Origin: Phalacrocorax aristotelis
Taxonomy: Eukaryota; Chordata; Aves; Suliformes; Phalacrocoracidae
NCBI RefSeq assembly: GCF_949628215.1
Contig: NC_134311.1
Location: 11,656,582-11,720,581, forward strand
Direction of reading: 5' to 3'
Length of the DNA stretch: 64,000 nucleotides
A model generated the notes under the pieces. The model was not told where the DNA came from. It saw only the letters and a program-made list of their open reading frames with translations, and did not search any database. Positions 1 through 12,165 of this stretch are shown piece by piece (within the stretch, counting starts at the first letter, position 1; each line of letters begins with the position of its first letter). The position numbers and the translations under genes were made by a program.

Positions 1-129
1 ATATTAGACATGTCCTTTCTAACATAGCAAGACTTAAAATGAATTGGCACATATTTGCACATACTGCACTAATAGCTTTCAAAGTGTATGTGGTTTCTGA
101 AATTAATAGTCCAAAGTCATGTTTTAAAA
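1..129. other. AT-rich non-coding flank
   Basis: Short AT-rich sequence before the first transposon. I see no ORF, repeat unit or RNA structure in it. Confidence 0.6.
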
Positions 130-2395
130 TAATAGAATCATAGAATAATATAATGGTTTAGGTTGGAATGGACATTTAGAGGTCATCTAGTCCAACCCCC
201 CTGCAGTGAGCAGGGACATCTTCAACTAGACCAGGTTCTTAAAGCCCTGTCCAATCTGACCTTGAATGTCTCTAGGGATGGGGCATCAACCACATCTTTG
301 GGCAACCTGTTCCAGTGTTTCACCACACTCACAGTAAAAAAATTTTTTCCCTATATCCAGCCTTAATCTACCCTTTTATTTTAAAAGCATTACCCCTTGT
401 CCTGTCACAACAGGCCTTGCTAAACAGGTTTCCCCCATCTTTCCTACAGTCACTCTTGAAGTACTGAAAGGCCACAGTAAGGTCTCCCTGCAGCCTTCTC
501 TTCTCCAGGATGAGCAACCCCAGCTCTCAGCCTGTCATTGTAGGAGAAGTGCTCCACCCCTTGGATCATTTTTGTGGCCCTCTGGACCAATATGTCCGTG
601 CTCTTCCCGTGCTGAGACTCCAGAGCTGGACGCAGAACTCCAGGTGGGGTCTCACCAGAGTAGAGTAGAGGGGCAGAATCACCTCCCACGACCTGCTGGC
701 CATGCTGCTGGGGATTCAGCCCAGGATGAGGTTGGCCTTCTGGGCTGCGAGCACACTTTGTTGGCTCATGTCCAGCTTTTTGTCACCGTCAGCCCCAAAT
801 CCTTCTCTGCAAGGCTGCTCTCAATCCCTTCACCCCCCAGCCTGTATTGATATTGGGGGTTGCCCTGACCCAGGCTCAGGACCTTGCACTTGGCCTTGTT
901 GAACCTCATGATGTTCTCATAGGACCACTTCTCCAGCTTGTCTAGGTCTTTGTGGATGACATCCTGTCCTTCTGGTCTGTCAACTGCACTGCTCAGCTTG
1001 GTGTCATCTGCAAACTTGCTGAGGGTGCACTCGATCCCACTGTCTACGTCATTGATGAAAAAGTTAAACAGTACTGGTGCCAATACGGACCCCTGAGGGA
1101 CACCACTCATCACTGGTCTCCATCTGGGTGTTGAGCCATTGACCACTACTCTCTGGATGTGACCATCTAGCCAAATCTTTATCCAAGGAACTTTCCATCC
1201 ACCAAATGCATATGTCTCCAATTTAGAGAGAAGGATGCTGTGGTGTCAAAGGCCTTACAGAATTCCAGGTAGGTGATAACCATAGCTCTTACCTTCTCCA
1301 CTGATGCAGTCAGTCCATCAAAGAAGGCCACTAGGTTGGCGAGGCAGGACTTGCCCTTGGTGAAGCCATGCTGGCTGCCTCAGATATCCTCCCTGTCCTC
1401 CATGTGCTTTAGCATAGCTTCAAGGAGGATCTGCTCCATGACATTCCAAGGACAGTAGTTTCCTTGTTTTTTTTTCTACCCTTTTTAAAGCTGGACACAA
1501 TGTTTCCCTTCTTCCAGTCACGAGATACCCCACCTGACTGCCATGACTTTTCAAATATCATGGAGAGTGGCTTGGCAACTACATCAGCCAGTTCCTTCAG
1601 GACTCTGGGATGCATCTCATCAGGTCCTGTAGATTTGTGCATATCCAGGTTCTTCAGGTGGTCACAAACCTCATCTTCCCTTACAGTAGGAGGAGCTTTA
1701 TCCCCCTGGTCTCCATTCTGTGGTCCATCAGCTTGGGAGGGGTAAGGAGAGAGGTTGGCAGTGAAGACTGAGGCAAAAAAGTTGTTGAGTACCTCAGCCT
1801 TCTCCTCGTCTGTTGATATCAGGCCACAGTTCTTATTCATCAGAGCGGTAAGCTTTCTTTGACTTTCCTTTACTGGTTGACAGACCTGTAGAAGTCCTTC
1901 TTGTTATTCTTTCCATCCCTTGCCAAATTCACCTCCAGCCGTGCCTTGGCCGTCCTGATCCCATCCCTACACAACCGGGCAGTGACCCTATACTCTTTCC
2001 AGGATACCTGTCCCTGCTTCCACTGTCAGTGCAGTTCTCTATTGCTCTTTAGTTTCACTAGCATGTCTCAACTCAGCCATACTGGTCTCTTCCCTTCCTT
2101 GCCTGATTTCTTACACCTGGGAACTGAGAGTTCTTGCACTTCATTGAACATGTCCTTAAAGATCTGCCAACTCTCTTCTGTTAACCTTGCCCCTGAGGAA
2201 CATTTCCCAGGAGGTCCTGCTGACTAACTCCCTGAAGATATGGAATTCTGCTTTCCTAAAATTTGGGGTCCTGACTATACTCCTCGTTATTCCCATATCC
2301 CTCAGGGGTGTGAACTCCACCAATCCTTGATTGCTGCACCCCAAGCTGCCTCCAATCTTGACATCATCGATGAGCTCACTTGCATTGGTGTAAAA
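130..2395 (-). mobile_element. CR1 LINE, 5'-truncated, antisense
   Basis: A non-LTR retrotransposon of the CR1 family, inserted on the minus strand. The plus strand opens with the reverse complement of a CR1 3' tail (AATAGAATCATAGAATA, 131-147), followed by the conserved CR1 3' block around GGTCATCTAGTCCAACCC. Reading leftwards on the minus strand, the element runs from the C-terminal part of the endonuclease domain through the reverse transcriptase to the tail. At about 2.27 kb it is roughly half of a full CR1 of about 4.5 kb. The missing 5' half is the usual result of aborted target-primed reverse transcription. Many stops and frameshifts, plus a T-run near 1470, show a dead copy. Confidence 0.93.
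766..2395 (-). pseudogene. CR1 ORF2 remnant: endonuclease C-terminus and reverse transcriptase
   Basis: Broken remains of the CR1 ORF2 polyprotein, an APE-type endonuclease fused to a reverse transcriptase that nicks target DNA and copies CR1 RNA into it. Three open pieces are visible. About 2156-2395 carries the endonuclease end, with the motif GGSLGCSNQG where an active copy would have S-D-H. About 1409-1840 carries the RT fingers, with [19 protein letters not shown]. About 766-1221 carries the palm, with [10 protein letters not shown] and the catalytic block FADDTKL (residues 70-76 of that piece, both aspartates kept). The pieces lie in different frames, so no full product is possible. It has no relation to a host gene. 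Confidence 0.9.
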
Positions 2396-3240
2396 TAATA
2401 TTTTAGCTGAGCCATTTTCAAAAGTAACTGAATTAATTGTATTCTGGATCATTTTATCGAGAAGAAAATGTACTTGAACTAATAATAAGGTCATAATTTA
2501 ACATTTTATTTATAGATTTTGTCTATGTCTAGGTTTCATTTATTTATTTATTTTTATGTAGAGACACTGATCTAAGATACGTCAAGGGAAAAGATTTACC
2601 ATTCTAGTCTGGTGTAAGTAGCTGCTAAGTTCAGTGCTGTGAGTATATTTGTCAACAAAACTGTGTAGTTTTTTGTTTTCTTTCTATGAATCATATATTC
2701 CTTACAAAAATGAATGCAGTCTCAAACTATTTGCATTGCCAGTTCATGTTCTGCAGATACAACTATTCCTTTGCAGCACACCTCAGTAATAACAATAATG
2801 ACCAAAAAATAAACATTTCTGGTTGTTTGGGTACTTCCCATTGTCACTGCCATTCTCATAGGAAAGCAGGTGAGAAAAAACCCTTTATGCTCACTTATGT
2901 TAAGGATATCTATGCAAGATGAAGAAGATGGATACTGAAAACCTTCAGAGTTTTTAGAAAAGTAGACAGTACCAATAGAGTATACTGATGCTTCCAGACC
3001 ACTGTTGCAGGAGAAGAGTCAGAGATTCCTCAGACAGATTGAACTAGTAGTTAGTTTGTTGAGTTTTAATCAGTAACTTTAGGTATGTAAAATATTTAGT
3101 AAGTACAGATGGATTGGCTGCTAATACTCTGCTATTCCCTACACTTAAAATTACTATGAGATACAGGTTGTTACTTAAATTTACTATACATATCTCAAAT
3201 GTTACATGCATGCAAAAAATGTCATTTACCAATCCATCAA
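2396..3240. other. AT-rich non-coding spacer
   Basis: Single-copy-looking AT-rich DNA between the first CR1 and the LTR, with a short TTTA run near 2537-2556. Short ORFs here have no recognisable domain. I see nothing functional. Confidence 0.5.
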
Positions 3241-3973
3241 TGTCTGGTGTCAGGTAAGGGATTTCTCAGCCTCAGGGGCTAACCTGGAGAGGAATCCCTA
3301 CTCAAGGGGAGATCACCACTCTACGGCCAGTTACTATGGAGGGAGAGCTCAACAGACCCTGATGGATGCAGATATTTATAGCGTAAAGTGGTTGATTTGT
3401 AGTCAGATTTTCTACTGTGTTTATGCAGTTTTGGCTGCTTATCAGCTCAGTCTCCAAGCAAACCAGTCTTTTGGGTTTGGTGCTGTGTTCTCACTGATAG
3501 ACTCACACAATAGGATTAACTTTGGTTAGGCCTACTTGCTGAACATCTGCCTGGACAAAAGTTTAGTTAGTTCACAGATAGACCCCAAACCTTGTATCTC
3601 TTTATTCCCTCTTTTTCCGTTTTCCAAGTTCTTCCCAATTACCAAACTAATTTCTTTCAAACTATTCCCTCCTGTTTATTTTACCGCAGATCCTCATTCT
3701 GCTGTTTTATACCCTTACTTACTGCCTGTGATAGAGTTGCTTTGGTCATTTCTGTCTTGACCAGTAATTCATGTTATTTTCTCCTTCTGTGACACCATTT
3801 CTTATTTCTGTCATTCTCCATGTTGCTATGTTATTAGTTCAGCCACTAATCAGGGTTGTTCAAGTTGTATATCCCATACCCCTTTTATGCTATTTGTAAC
3901 ATGTTGTAATTTTTCATGCTGTTATCTTCTTAGCACAGCCACAATTCAGGGTCAGCGTTCCACACGCATGACA
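3241..3973 (-). mobile_element. Candidate solo ERV LTR, antisense
   Basis: A 733-bp segment with LTR-like ends: on the minus strand it starts TGTCATGCG and ends CCAGACA, fitting the TG...CA rule. A TATA-like CTATAAATATC lies on the minus strand at 3372-3382, about 130 bp before the 3' end, a plausible U3 promoter position. The putative U3 holds a diverged internal duplication (3825-3861 and 3918-3960), a common feature of retroviral U3 regions. No primer-binding site, gag or pol flanks it, so it would be a solo LTR. I found no clean target-site duplication (ATCAA on one side, AAAAG on the other), so exact ends are uncertain. It could be another repeat type. Confidence 0.5.
3372..3382 (-). promoter_or_regulatory. 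TATA-like box in candidate LTR
   Basis: CTATAAATATC on the minus strand, about 130 bp upstream of the proposed LTR 3' end. The position fits a U3 core promoter. Activity is unknown and probably decayed. Confidence 0.35.
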
Positions 3974-6603
3974 AAAAGTTGTTAAAAAAAACCCCAAATG
4001 GCAAAACACCTCTCTTAGAATTGCTTGTCATTGAATAGCTTTATGAACTGTAACACCAAATTGTTCTATAAGCAAGTCATTCTCTCCTTTACTAGTATTC
4101 AGTCTCCCATGTTTGAAACTTTTCTTCTCTATCAGAAATGTGTTTCAATGGAAAAGAATGATCCACTTTATGGCTTACAAGATAACAATTTCACCTTCAC
4201 TATATCACCTCCAGGATTTTCTTTTCAGTGGCCATTATTGCTGTTAGTAGAACAGGAGTTACAGTAAATGAGATCAGAATTTCTGTATATTATTTTTGAT
4301 AAAAGGCAAAATCATGCCCAAAGGCCTTTGAAAGATGTCACCAAGTGACACTAAAGTGTCACAATGTCTTTTCAGGAGCTGCTATCAAGATGACACTACG
4401 TAAGCAGCAATAGAACAATAGTATGAACACAGTCTTGTGATTAAAATGTCTTTGCCTTACATAAGCTTATTAGCAGGAAATCTAATAACCTCATAGCCAG
4501 TTTGTACAGGGATTAAGTGTTTTACTCCTGAACACAGCTATTTCAGATCATCATTTCTGACATCATTTATATTGACTGCTAAATGATTTCTATATTGTCC
4601 TTTTAAACAAATGAATCACCACCAGCATTAATATCTACATCTGTTAACAACAGATGGTGTTTGTTTTCTTGGAATGAATTTCTTGAAAGAAGGTACTGTT
4701 TTGTGTATGGAGGAAAACTGGGCTGTTCTGAGATGGTCTGTCCTTGGCATATGCCTTGGACCCCATTTTCTGTCTTTTTGTATGTTGGTATATTTTTCTT
4801 CTGGGGAAGTCCCTCTATCTTGAAAGAAAGCTGCTGAATTCATTGCCATAATTTTATTTTTCCACTTCTGCTCCTCTTCCCATCCCTGGATGTTATGAAA
4901 CAGGTAATTATGTGGGGCTTAGCACACAGAGAATTCTGGCCTGCGAAATAAAATTATAATATTTTTCATGAGAGGTAGAATTACCAGCCTACACCACATA
5001 TGCTGTCATTGAGTAATGAAAATGTCCTAGGCCTCAGATTTTCATGTGTGTATGTGCAGCTTATCAGGAAGGAAACCCTGTCCGCAAAATAAAATTATTA
5101 TAGTACTCTCACTCAGAGAAAGAATTAGTATTCAAGAGAGGCAATGATTAATGAATGTTGTTCAGGGTTCTGCAGCAAGGTCTGCACAACTTGGGGCTCA
5201 GAATACAGATGGAGAACAACAGTGGGTTTAATTAAATAATGCAGGAAACACTAATTTGCTGCTCCTAAACGCTTTAGCAACCTTTCCCACAAAGGCAAGA
5301 AGAGTGAAAAACAATACCAATGCGGAGTGGAAATATCGGAATCCTTTTTACCACTCATTCTGAACTATGACGGGACAGAGCATTAAGCAAATATAATTTT
5401 CCATTTAAAAATATAGATTTAGCTGCCTAGTACTAAATGGTGAAGATCTACTGAATTCATCGTATTCTGTGTTTAAAACCACACAAGACATCCTGGACAA
5501 CAATTTTAAATTTTTACATATTCTCTATTCCCCATAGCTATAAACTTTTGGCTTTAATTTAGCCACATAATTAGTTACAAACTGTATAAACACTTGTATA
5601 CACTCAGTCTGAACTCAAATTTTTTCATGTCGTTTTCTCATGATATTTCCAAACTCTAAGCTCATAAATCACAAAACAGCAAAGTCAGACAGAAAATGTC
5701 CATATCAGATGAAAAGATTCTTCCAGTTTCTTCCAGTTTCAAAATTTTTAAAACTCATCAGTTCTTTGTAATGTCCCATTCTGTATATAGTATGCCAATC
5801 AATCTTGCTCTAGAAGTCTGTTGTTGAGGTTAATTGAAGACTTATAGAAACTTTCAGAGGAGCTCAATTAAGCCTCCACCTTTTTAAAAAATTGACTGCA
5901 GACTGATAGAATCAGTTCATCTGGGCGAGCCTACACCTTTTTCTGAAAGCTGGTGCTATGCTGCTAGCCCTATACCTTCCTGGCATACCTGCTGCTCCCC
6001 CCTTCCTCCTCCACCCCCCCAATTCTTTGGTACCTCCATGTGATACAAGTAGCTCATCCTACTTCCTACTGTGTATGTTTCAGAAATTTCTGCTGAAGAT
6101 CCCAACTATGTTTGTGTCTTCACGAAAGCTTTTCCTGTAGGAAAAATTATTTTTGTTTCTTAACCTCAGGAGAATGCCACAAGATTTTCCCTGTTGCATT
6201 CATCTTTCTAACATCAATGTTCTGTTTTTCACAAGTTCTGATTTATTTTAACAGTTTTCTCCTTTTATGTCCTCTTGGGGATAACAAATATAAAATATAT
6301 TTCTAATTGATGTCTCCTCCCTCTGGATAGCTGCTTGTTCTAAAATTTCCTTCCTTGCCTGTGTAGCTGTACCATCTTGACCCTGAAGTAAGATTTTCTT
6401 ATATTCAGATTTTTCAATCATCTTTTTCTTTCAACAAATTTAAATCAAAATTTTCCTCAGCGTCTGTGACTGAACTTCTGAGGCACTGATTGTACATACT
6501 ACTTTATCAAACCTCTCTCTGCTTGCCTAGAGTGAATGTGGTCATCATTCATGAGGCAATATATAATCATAGTAGTGTTCAAAGGACTGTTTCATGCAGC
6601 CAT
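3974..6603. other. AT-rich non-coding spacer with one diverged tandem duplication
   Basis: About 2.6 kb with no supported gene. The one internal structure I see is a diverged direct repeat: 4900-4985 and 5045-5130 share GCRAAATAAAATTAT followed by a TAGAATTA/GAATTAGTA-like block, at a spacing of about 145 bp. A pyrimidine-rich stretch near 5980-6020 is short. Small ORFs show no domain. Confidence 0.5.
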
Positions 6604-6668
6604 AATATAGAACAACATAGCATAGCATAGCATAACGTAGCACAGCATAGAATAGAACAGAATAGAAT
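6604..6668 (-). repeat. Expanded CR1 3' tail microsatellite
   Basis: About 65 bp of 5-mer units on the minus strand (TATTC, TATGC and variants) directly at the CR1 3' end. CR1 tails are normally one or a few copies of an 8-bp ATTCTATG-type unit; here the tail has drifted into a pentamer array. Confidence 0.7.
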
Positions 6669-7571
6669 AGTTCAGTTGGAAGGGACCTACAGCGATCATC
6701 CAGTCCATCTGCCTGACCACTTCAGGGGCGACCAAAAGTTAGTCCATGTTATTAAGGACATTGCCAAAATGCCTCTTCAGCACTGACAGGCTTGGGGCAT
6801 CAACCACCTCTCTAGGAAGCCTCTTCCAGGGTTGGACCACCCTCCCTGTAAAGAAATGCTTCCTATTGTCATGTATGAACTCCCCTGATGCAGCTTTGAG
6901 CCATTCCCCTTGTCCTGATGCTGGATCCCAGGGAGAAGAGCTCAGCACCTCCCTCTCCACTTCCCCTCCTCAGGAAGCTGTAGAGAGCAATGAGGTCACC
7001 CCTCAGCCTCCTTTCCTCCAAAGACTAGACAAACCCAGAGTCCTCAGCTGCTCCTCACAAGGCATGCCTTCCAGCCCTTTCACCACCTTTGCTGCCTTCC
7101 TCTGGACACTTTCAAGGACCTTAACACCCTTTTAAAATTGCGCGGCCCAGAACTGCACACAGCACTCAGTGTGAGGCCACACCAACAGTGAATACAGCGG
7201 GATAATCACCTCTTTTGACCGGCTGGTTATGCTGTGTTTGATGCTCCCCAGGGAGCAGTTTGCCTTCCTGGATGCCAGGGCACACCGCTGACTCATACTG
7301 AGCCTGCTGTTGACCAGCACCTCCAGATCCCTTTCTGCAGGGCTGCTCTCCAGCCACTCCTCTCCCAATCTGTACTTGTGTCTGGCATTACTCCATCCCA
7401 CGTGTAGAGTCTAGCATTTATTCTTGTTAAATTTCATGCCACTGATGATTGCCCAGTGCTCCAACCTACCTAGATCCCTCTGCAAGGCCTTTCGTCCCTC
7501 AAGAGATTCAACAGCACCTCCCAGTTTGGTATCATCAGCACACTTGCTAATGGTGCATTCAGCTCCTGCAT
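6669..7571 (-). mobile_element. CR1 LINE, 5'-truncated, antisense; shares a stop with the 44.6 kb copy
   Basis: The 3' part of a CR1 on the minus strand, covering the end of the RT palm, thumb and 3' region. The longest open piece (7132-7401, 89 codons) encodes the RT thumb region around LSMSQRCALASRKANC. Its translation is identical over all 89 residues to the piece at 44815-45084 on the opposite strand. At the nucleotide level the two copies differ at only four positions over about 530 bp by my hand alignment, then diverge towards 6986. Both carry the same in-frame TAG (here at 7411-7413) just before this piece. The element is cut at 7571 inside the RT. Confidence 0.92.
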
Positions 7572-10500
7572 GCAGAATTGATGGCTAGATAGAAGAAACT
7601 ACGTGTACATCTGCAAATGTCATGACACACATAAATAGAAAGAAAATATACAGCTACCAGAAAACCATGATGCCTTTTCTATTACAAGACATGGTCTGTT
7701 TTGCATTTATTATGCTGAGCCCAGTGTCTGGCTTCAAAAATCTATAAAATTAGTAGATGCCAAATTCATATTTGGATGCCAGATTTTGATTCTATTCTAT
7801 AGCCCTTTCCCTCAGCTTATTTAGTACCATTTACTACAATGTAGTTGTGACTGAGTTTTCAGCTGGAAAGTTCAACCAGCTTTCCCTTATTTTGTTGGGA
7901 TTAATTTTAATATTATTGGAAATCTATGTATTTTCTTATTTAAATTTCATAGACTTGAGCATTGCAGGGTTGTCCAGTCAAAAGAAATAATAACTCATGG
8001 GTTAACCTGGACTGGCCACAGCCTGGAAGTGAATTCTTCACCAATTTTTGGAAAGTAGCAGAACTAAAGCATTAAGACATCAAATCTCTTGTGTTGATTT
8101 TTTTTTCTTTTTTACCTTTTTTTTCGTTTCCTCTTACATGTCCTTACAACTATCTCCAAAACAAGAAGTTTCTACAGTCAGCTATTGCATGATTTTATAT
8201 ACGAAAACACTAAGTAATGCAGCAAATTGCTAATGAATTTGAAAAAGTGATACCAAGCCAGTGTTAAATTTGATACATTGCAGTCCTGTAATCATTACAG
8301 TGAGAATCTCCAAATCCTTTCACTGGACTCAGCTGAATTCCCTTTGATTAATTCTCTGAGCTCAGGATTAATTTGTCATTTTGTTCCCCTCAAAATTTTG
8401 CGTTCTTTTTAGCACTACCAGAAGTGGTAGCTCTCCCTCATACTGATTCTTTTGGGAAGTCTTGGAAGGCCTTGAAATACGATGTTGCACTTTCTTCTCA
8501 ACAGCATTCATATGTCTGGTATGAGGAAGCTTTCTATCTTTTCTCCTGACAAGAGTATTGATTACTTACTAATGTACATTAATCTAAGTATTTTTCCTGA
8601 TAATATACTCCCTCCAAAGTATGGAATAAACCATCCATCTCTACTGCATTACCTTTTTCAAAGTAAGACTGAGGCATTTCCTTATTGTGTAAACTAGTTA
8701 TCTGGAAAATTGCCATTATTTTAGAAAAGAGCAATTTTTAAAAAAATTATATAGAGATTACATGCTCTTACGGGTACTTTGAAAATGACGGCTTTTCCAA
8801 AAAAGATTTAAAAGCATTTACAAGACTAAAAAAATCAAAAAAAGAGAAGGGTGTTGTATGTGTGAAATGCTTTCAGTACGGACAAAAAAAATCCCCTACT
8901 TAGAAAATGTTAAATAGATACAAAAAATTACTGTCTTTACAGCTTCTCTCTGGTAACTCACGTCTTTTCTCGGTCTTTTTTATTTCCATTCCCAAAACTG
9001 CCCTTCCTAAGATTATTATATATAATGTAATTTTGATTGCTTTAATTGAGTGTCTTATGAGACTAGCCAGAAACAGATAAAGATTGGAATAAGGAACAAG
9101 AAGAAAAAAGCATACGAAAGAAATATGGCAGTCTGAATGGGATTTGGATTCAAAGCTGACTTTGATAATCTGCTGTGATTAAAACATTGCAACTATATTA
9201 TCCACGAAAGCACCTACAAAAAAAGAGGGTAAAATAACTACGCTGCAGTGACCTAACTTCTTGTATGTGTAAACATGAATTGCTTTGCTTTCTCGGTAAT
9301 GCTTATTTCAGATAACGAAATCAGAGCAAGCACAGTCACAATCAAAGTACATCATTACAGAAAATGAAAATTAAATAGTTGCTAGGGTTCCTGTGAGTCC
9401 TGCAGTATGGATGCATGCACCAAATGCTGGAAGAGATTTGGTCTTCTCAGTCCTTTCAAAATTGTATTATTATGGCTCAGCTCTCAGCATTAGGTATATA
9501 TGAATTTGCTTTTCACTCCTGAGACTCTGTTGACTTAGAGCAGGTGGTAAGCACTATCAATAAAATGTGATATGTTAACTTATTTCATTAAAATATCTGA
9601 AAAGACATTTTAGAAGCACTTTGTTCACTATTTTTTAAACTACTGCTTTTGATACACAATCTCCACATACCACTCTATATTATAGCAGTTTAGCTGGTGG
9701 TTGAAAGGAAGTAAAATGATGATTAACCTATTTGTTAAATGGAGGAATACATTTCTGTATCCAGAGGGTAAATAGAAAAGTAACCCATAGCAGAAAAAAG
9801 GGTTTTGGATAAGTTGTTTTCATCTCAGCTCTGTATTTTACAAATTGGAGAAGTCTGCCACTATAAATGCTTAAGCAGAAATCACTAATGTATTTTGAGA
9901 TGAGGATATAAGAGCTTCATATCATTTTATGTAATGTCTTCAAATGAGTGTCTGCCATAAAATGATGAGTACTGAGTACTTTTAAATTACCATTAAAATT
10001 GCCTGAAGGTAGATCAAACATGGCTGGTGCCAGGAAAGCTATGCCATCCAACTCAGGTAATAAATTTTTTTTTAAAGTATGCTGATTTCATCATAAATAT
10101 TTAATTCAGCCTTAGTAAATGTACATATTACTTGAGCTTTTGTTATTTTTCCTTTCTTGCAGACAATTCCTTCCTCTCTCCCTATCCCCCACTGGGTTCT
10201 TTTACAGGCATATTTTATGTAGTTATTTTCCCAGAGGAAATAAGTAACGATACCAATCATATTACTGTTAAAGTTCATAGGAAATCTGACTGGGGTCTGT
10301 TGGAATATTCTTAATTAGATTTAACATATTAATAAAAACCCTTGAAGTTCCTTAAAATTCTTTGAAACTTGTAGACATAAGGGCCAATGTAATTTAAAAT
10401 GGACATAATAAAACAACATTGTTTTCAGCTAACAGGGGGAGATCAGATTTCTCAAATGTTTCCAAAATAAGTGTCCTAAGACAAAACTAGAAGGTTTATT

Positions 10501-11439
10501 AATTTATTCTTTTTCTAATTAATCTATTTAATTTTCTTCTGTCATCTGTCATCTTTTTTTAACAGAAACATTGAGATGGTATCAGATAAAATATTCATTT
10601 AACCACAAAAATAAAATAGGCTGACGTCTTTGGAAATCAAATAAAATAATACTATTATGCTAATCTGAGTAAAATATAAGCTTATATTGATAAAGCCCAA
10701 TAACTGTTTTTCATTATTTCAGAGTCAAGTGCAGGTTTTCTCTATCAGGAAAGTAATCCACTGTACATTTAGTCTGAGTGATACAATGTAATTAATGCCA
10801 GTATTAATTCATTCAAGTTCACCTCAGTCCATTAATTTTTGTAAGCGTATTTTATAAGTAAAGGTTTTACATATTGATGAAGTGGTTCTAGATCCAGGGC
10901 TACTGTTCTTTTGTAGACTTTCTGTCTGATACATTGCAAAAAATAGAAGCGTAGGACTTTCGTCAATATTTAAATCTGCTTTGCAGTCCTTTCAACATGC
11001 TTATAACAAAAGGAATATACCTTTACCTGGAGGAGTGCATTTGGTAAATTAAAGACTAGCTGCTTGCTTAAAAACAACACTAAGTCTATTGTTCCCATGA
11101 TAAGCTGGAACTCCTCTTTCAGTTACTGTTAAGTATTAAAAATAAAATAATGAGAAAAGCATAAAAATTATGAATGCATTTATCTCACCGAATGCAATAT
11201 ATAAATGGGCAGAGTTAGGTTCAGTAGTGATAAAAAATAAAGGAGATTGTTCTGATGTTCAGTTTGATCTTCATTAAAGTTAAATCTTTAATTAGATGTT
11301 TCATTAACAGATCTTTACCTGCAAAAACTATGGGATTATGTATGTAAAAGTGTCTTTTGTAATACAGTATTTACTGCACTTAAAATTCCTTCCAGAACAG
11401 CTAAGAAAATTTTTCTTTGAAGGAAGATTGCCCTAAGGT
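7572..11439. other. AT-rich non-coding DNA
   Basis: Nearly 4 kb of AT-rich sequence with poly-T and poly-A runs (for example 8099-8126 and 10066-10074). I see no transposon signature, coding region or RNA fold that I can support. Confidence 0.5.
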
Positions 11440-12165
11440 GTACACCAGAATCCTGCTCCTCAGGTGCACCTTGGCCTTGACCTGGATTCAGTTATTTTGT
11501 CACAAGTATTGCATCACTATTAAATTTCTACTTCACAATAATATCTAGATCCACTTCTGCAGTACAGACACCTTTCCACTTACAATCTTTTCCACCTTTG
11601 TGCATGCTAGTGTTTCTTCCCAAATAGAACACCTAAAATCTCTTTATAATGGTTGTTTTCAGGTCACTTTCTCTCTTTTACTGAGCCAATTTTGAGTTCC
11701 ATCCCCACTTGCTACTGTACCCATGTTCTTCCTGTTCATCTGTTCTCAGTGCCACCTGCAAATTTTATTATCACACACTCTGTTCAGCTATCCAAGTGAT
11801 AATGAAAATATTAAGTGCTACAGAACAGTTGTCAGATACAAGACGAATGTCTGAAGGACCCACTTGACATTCCTTCACTGTCTACTGTTGAATTATTGAT
11901 ACCTACTCTCTGATAACTATCAGTTTTGTGCCAGTTTTCTAGCACTTTTACCGAGACTGTATACCTTGCTCAATTTTATCTGTGACATAGGTAGATATCA
12001 TAATAACCATGTTTTGTGGCTTGAGTAAATAGTATGATAACGTTAATACCTTTTTTATGATAGTATCATGACTTCTGTACACCTCAAGCAGTATTGTCCA
12101 TACCTGTCACCTGCAATCTCAAGGATTTACTTCATATCAATTTAAGATTTCTGTTTCACTATTCT
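11440..12165 (-). mobile_element. Ancient CR1/L3-type LINE relic, antisense
   Basis: A heavily diverged LINE fragment. Its plus strand keeps the order of landmarks seen in younger antisense CR1s nearby: a TGCCACCTGCAAATTTTATTA block corresponding to the 'gtgtcatctgcaaacttgct' region of RT, then a block matching 'aatgaaaatattaaa..acag', then a decayed version of the palm region up to about 12060. No frame is open. The divergence suggests a very old CR1 or L3-type copy. The call rests on landmark order, and the boundaries are approximate. Confidence 0.6.

Noticed and set aside
163..366. Plus-strand ORFs overlapping the first CR1
   Set aside because: They are antisense shadows of the CR1 3' region; the same holds for plus-strand ORFs over the other antisense CR1s.
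5700..5750. TTCTTCCAGTTTC tandem doublet
   Set aside because: Too short to mean anything in AT-rich DNA of this length.
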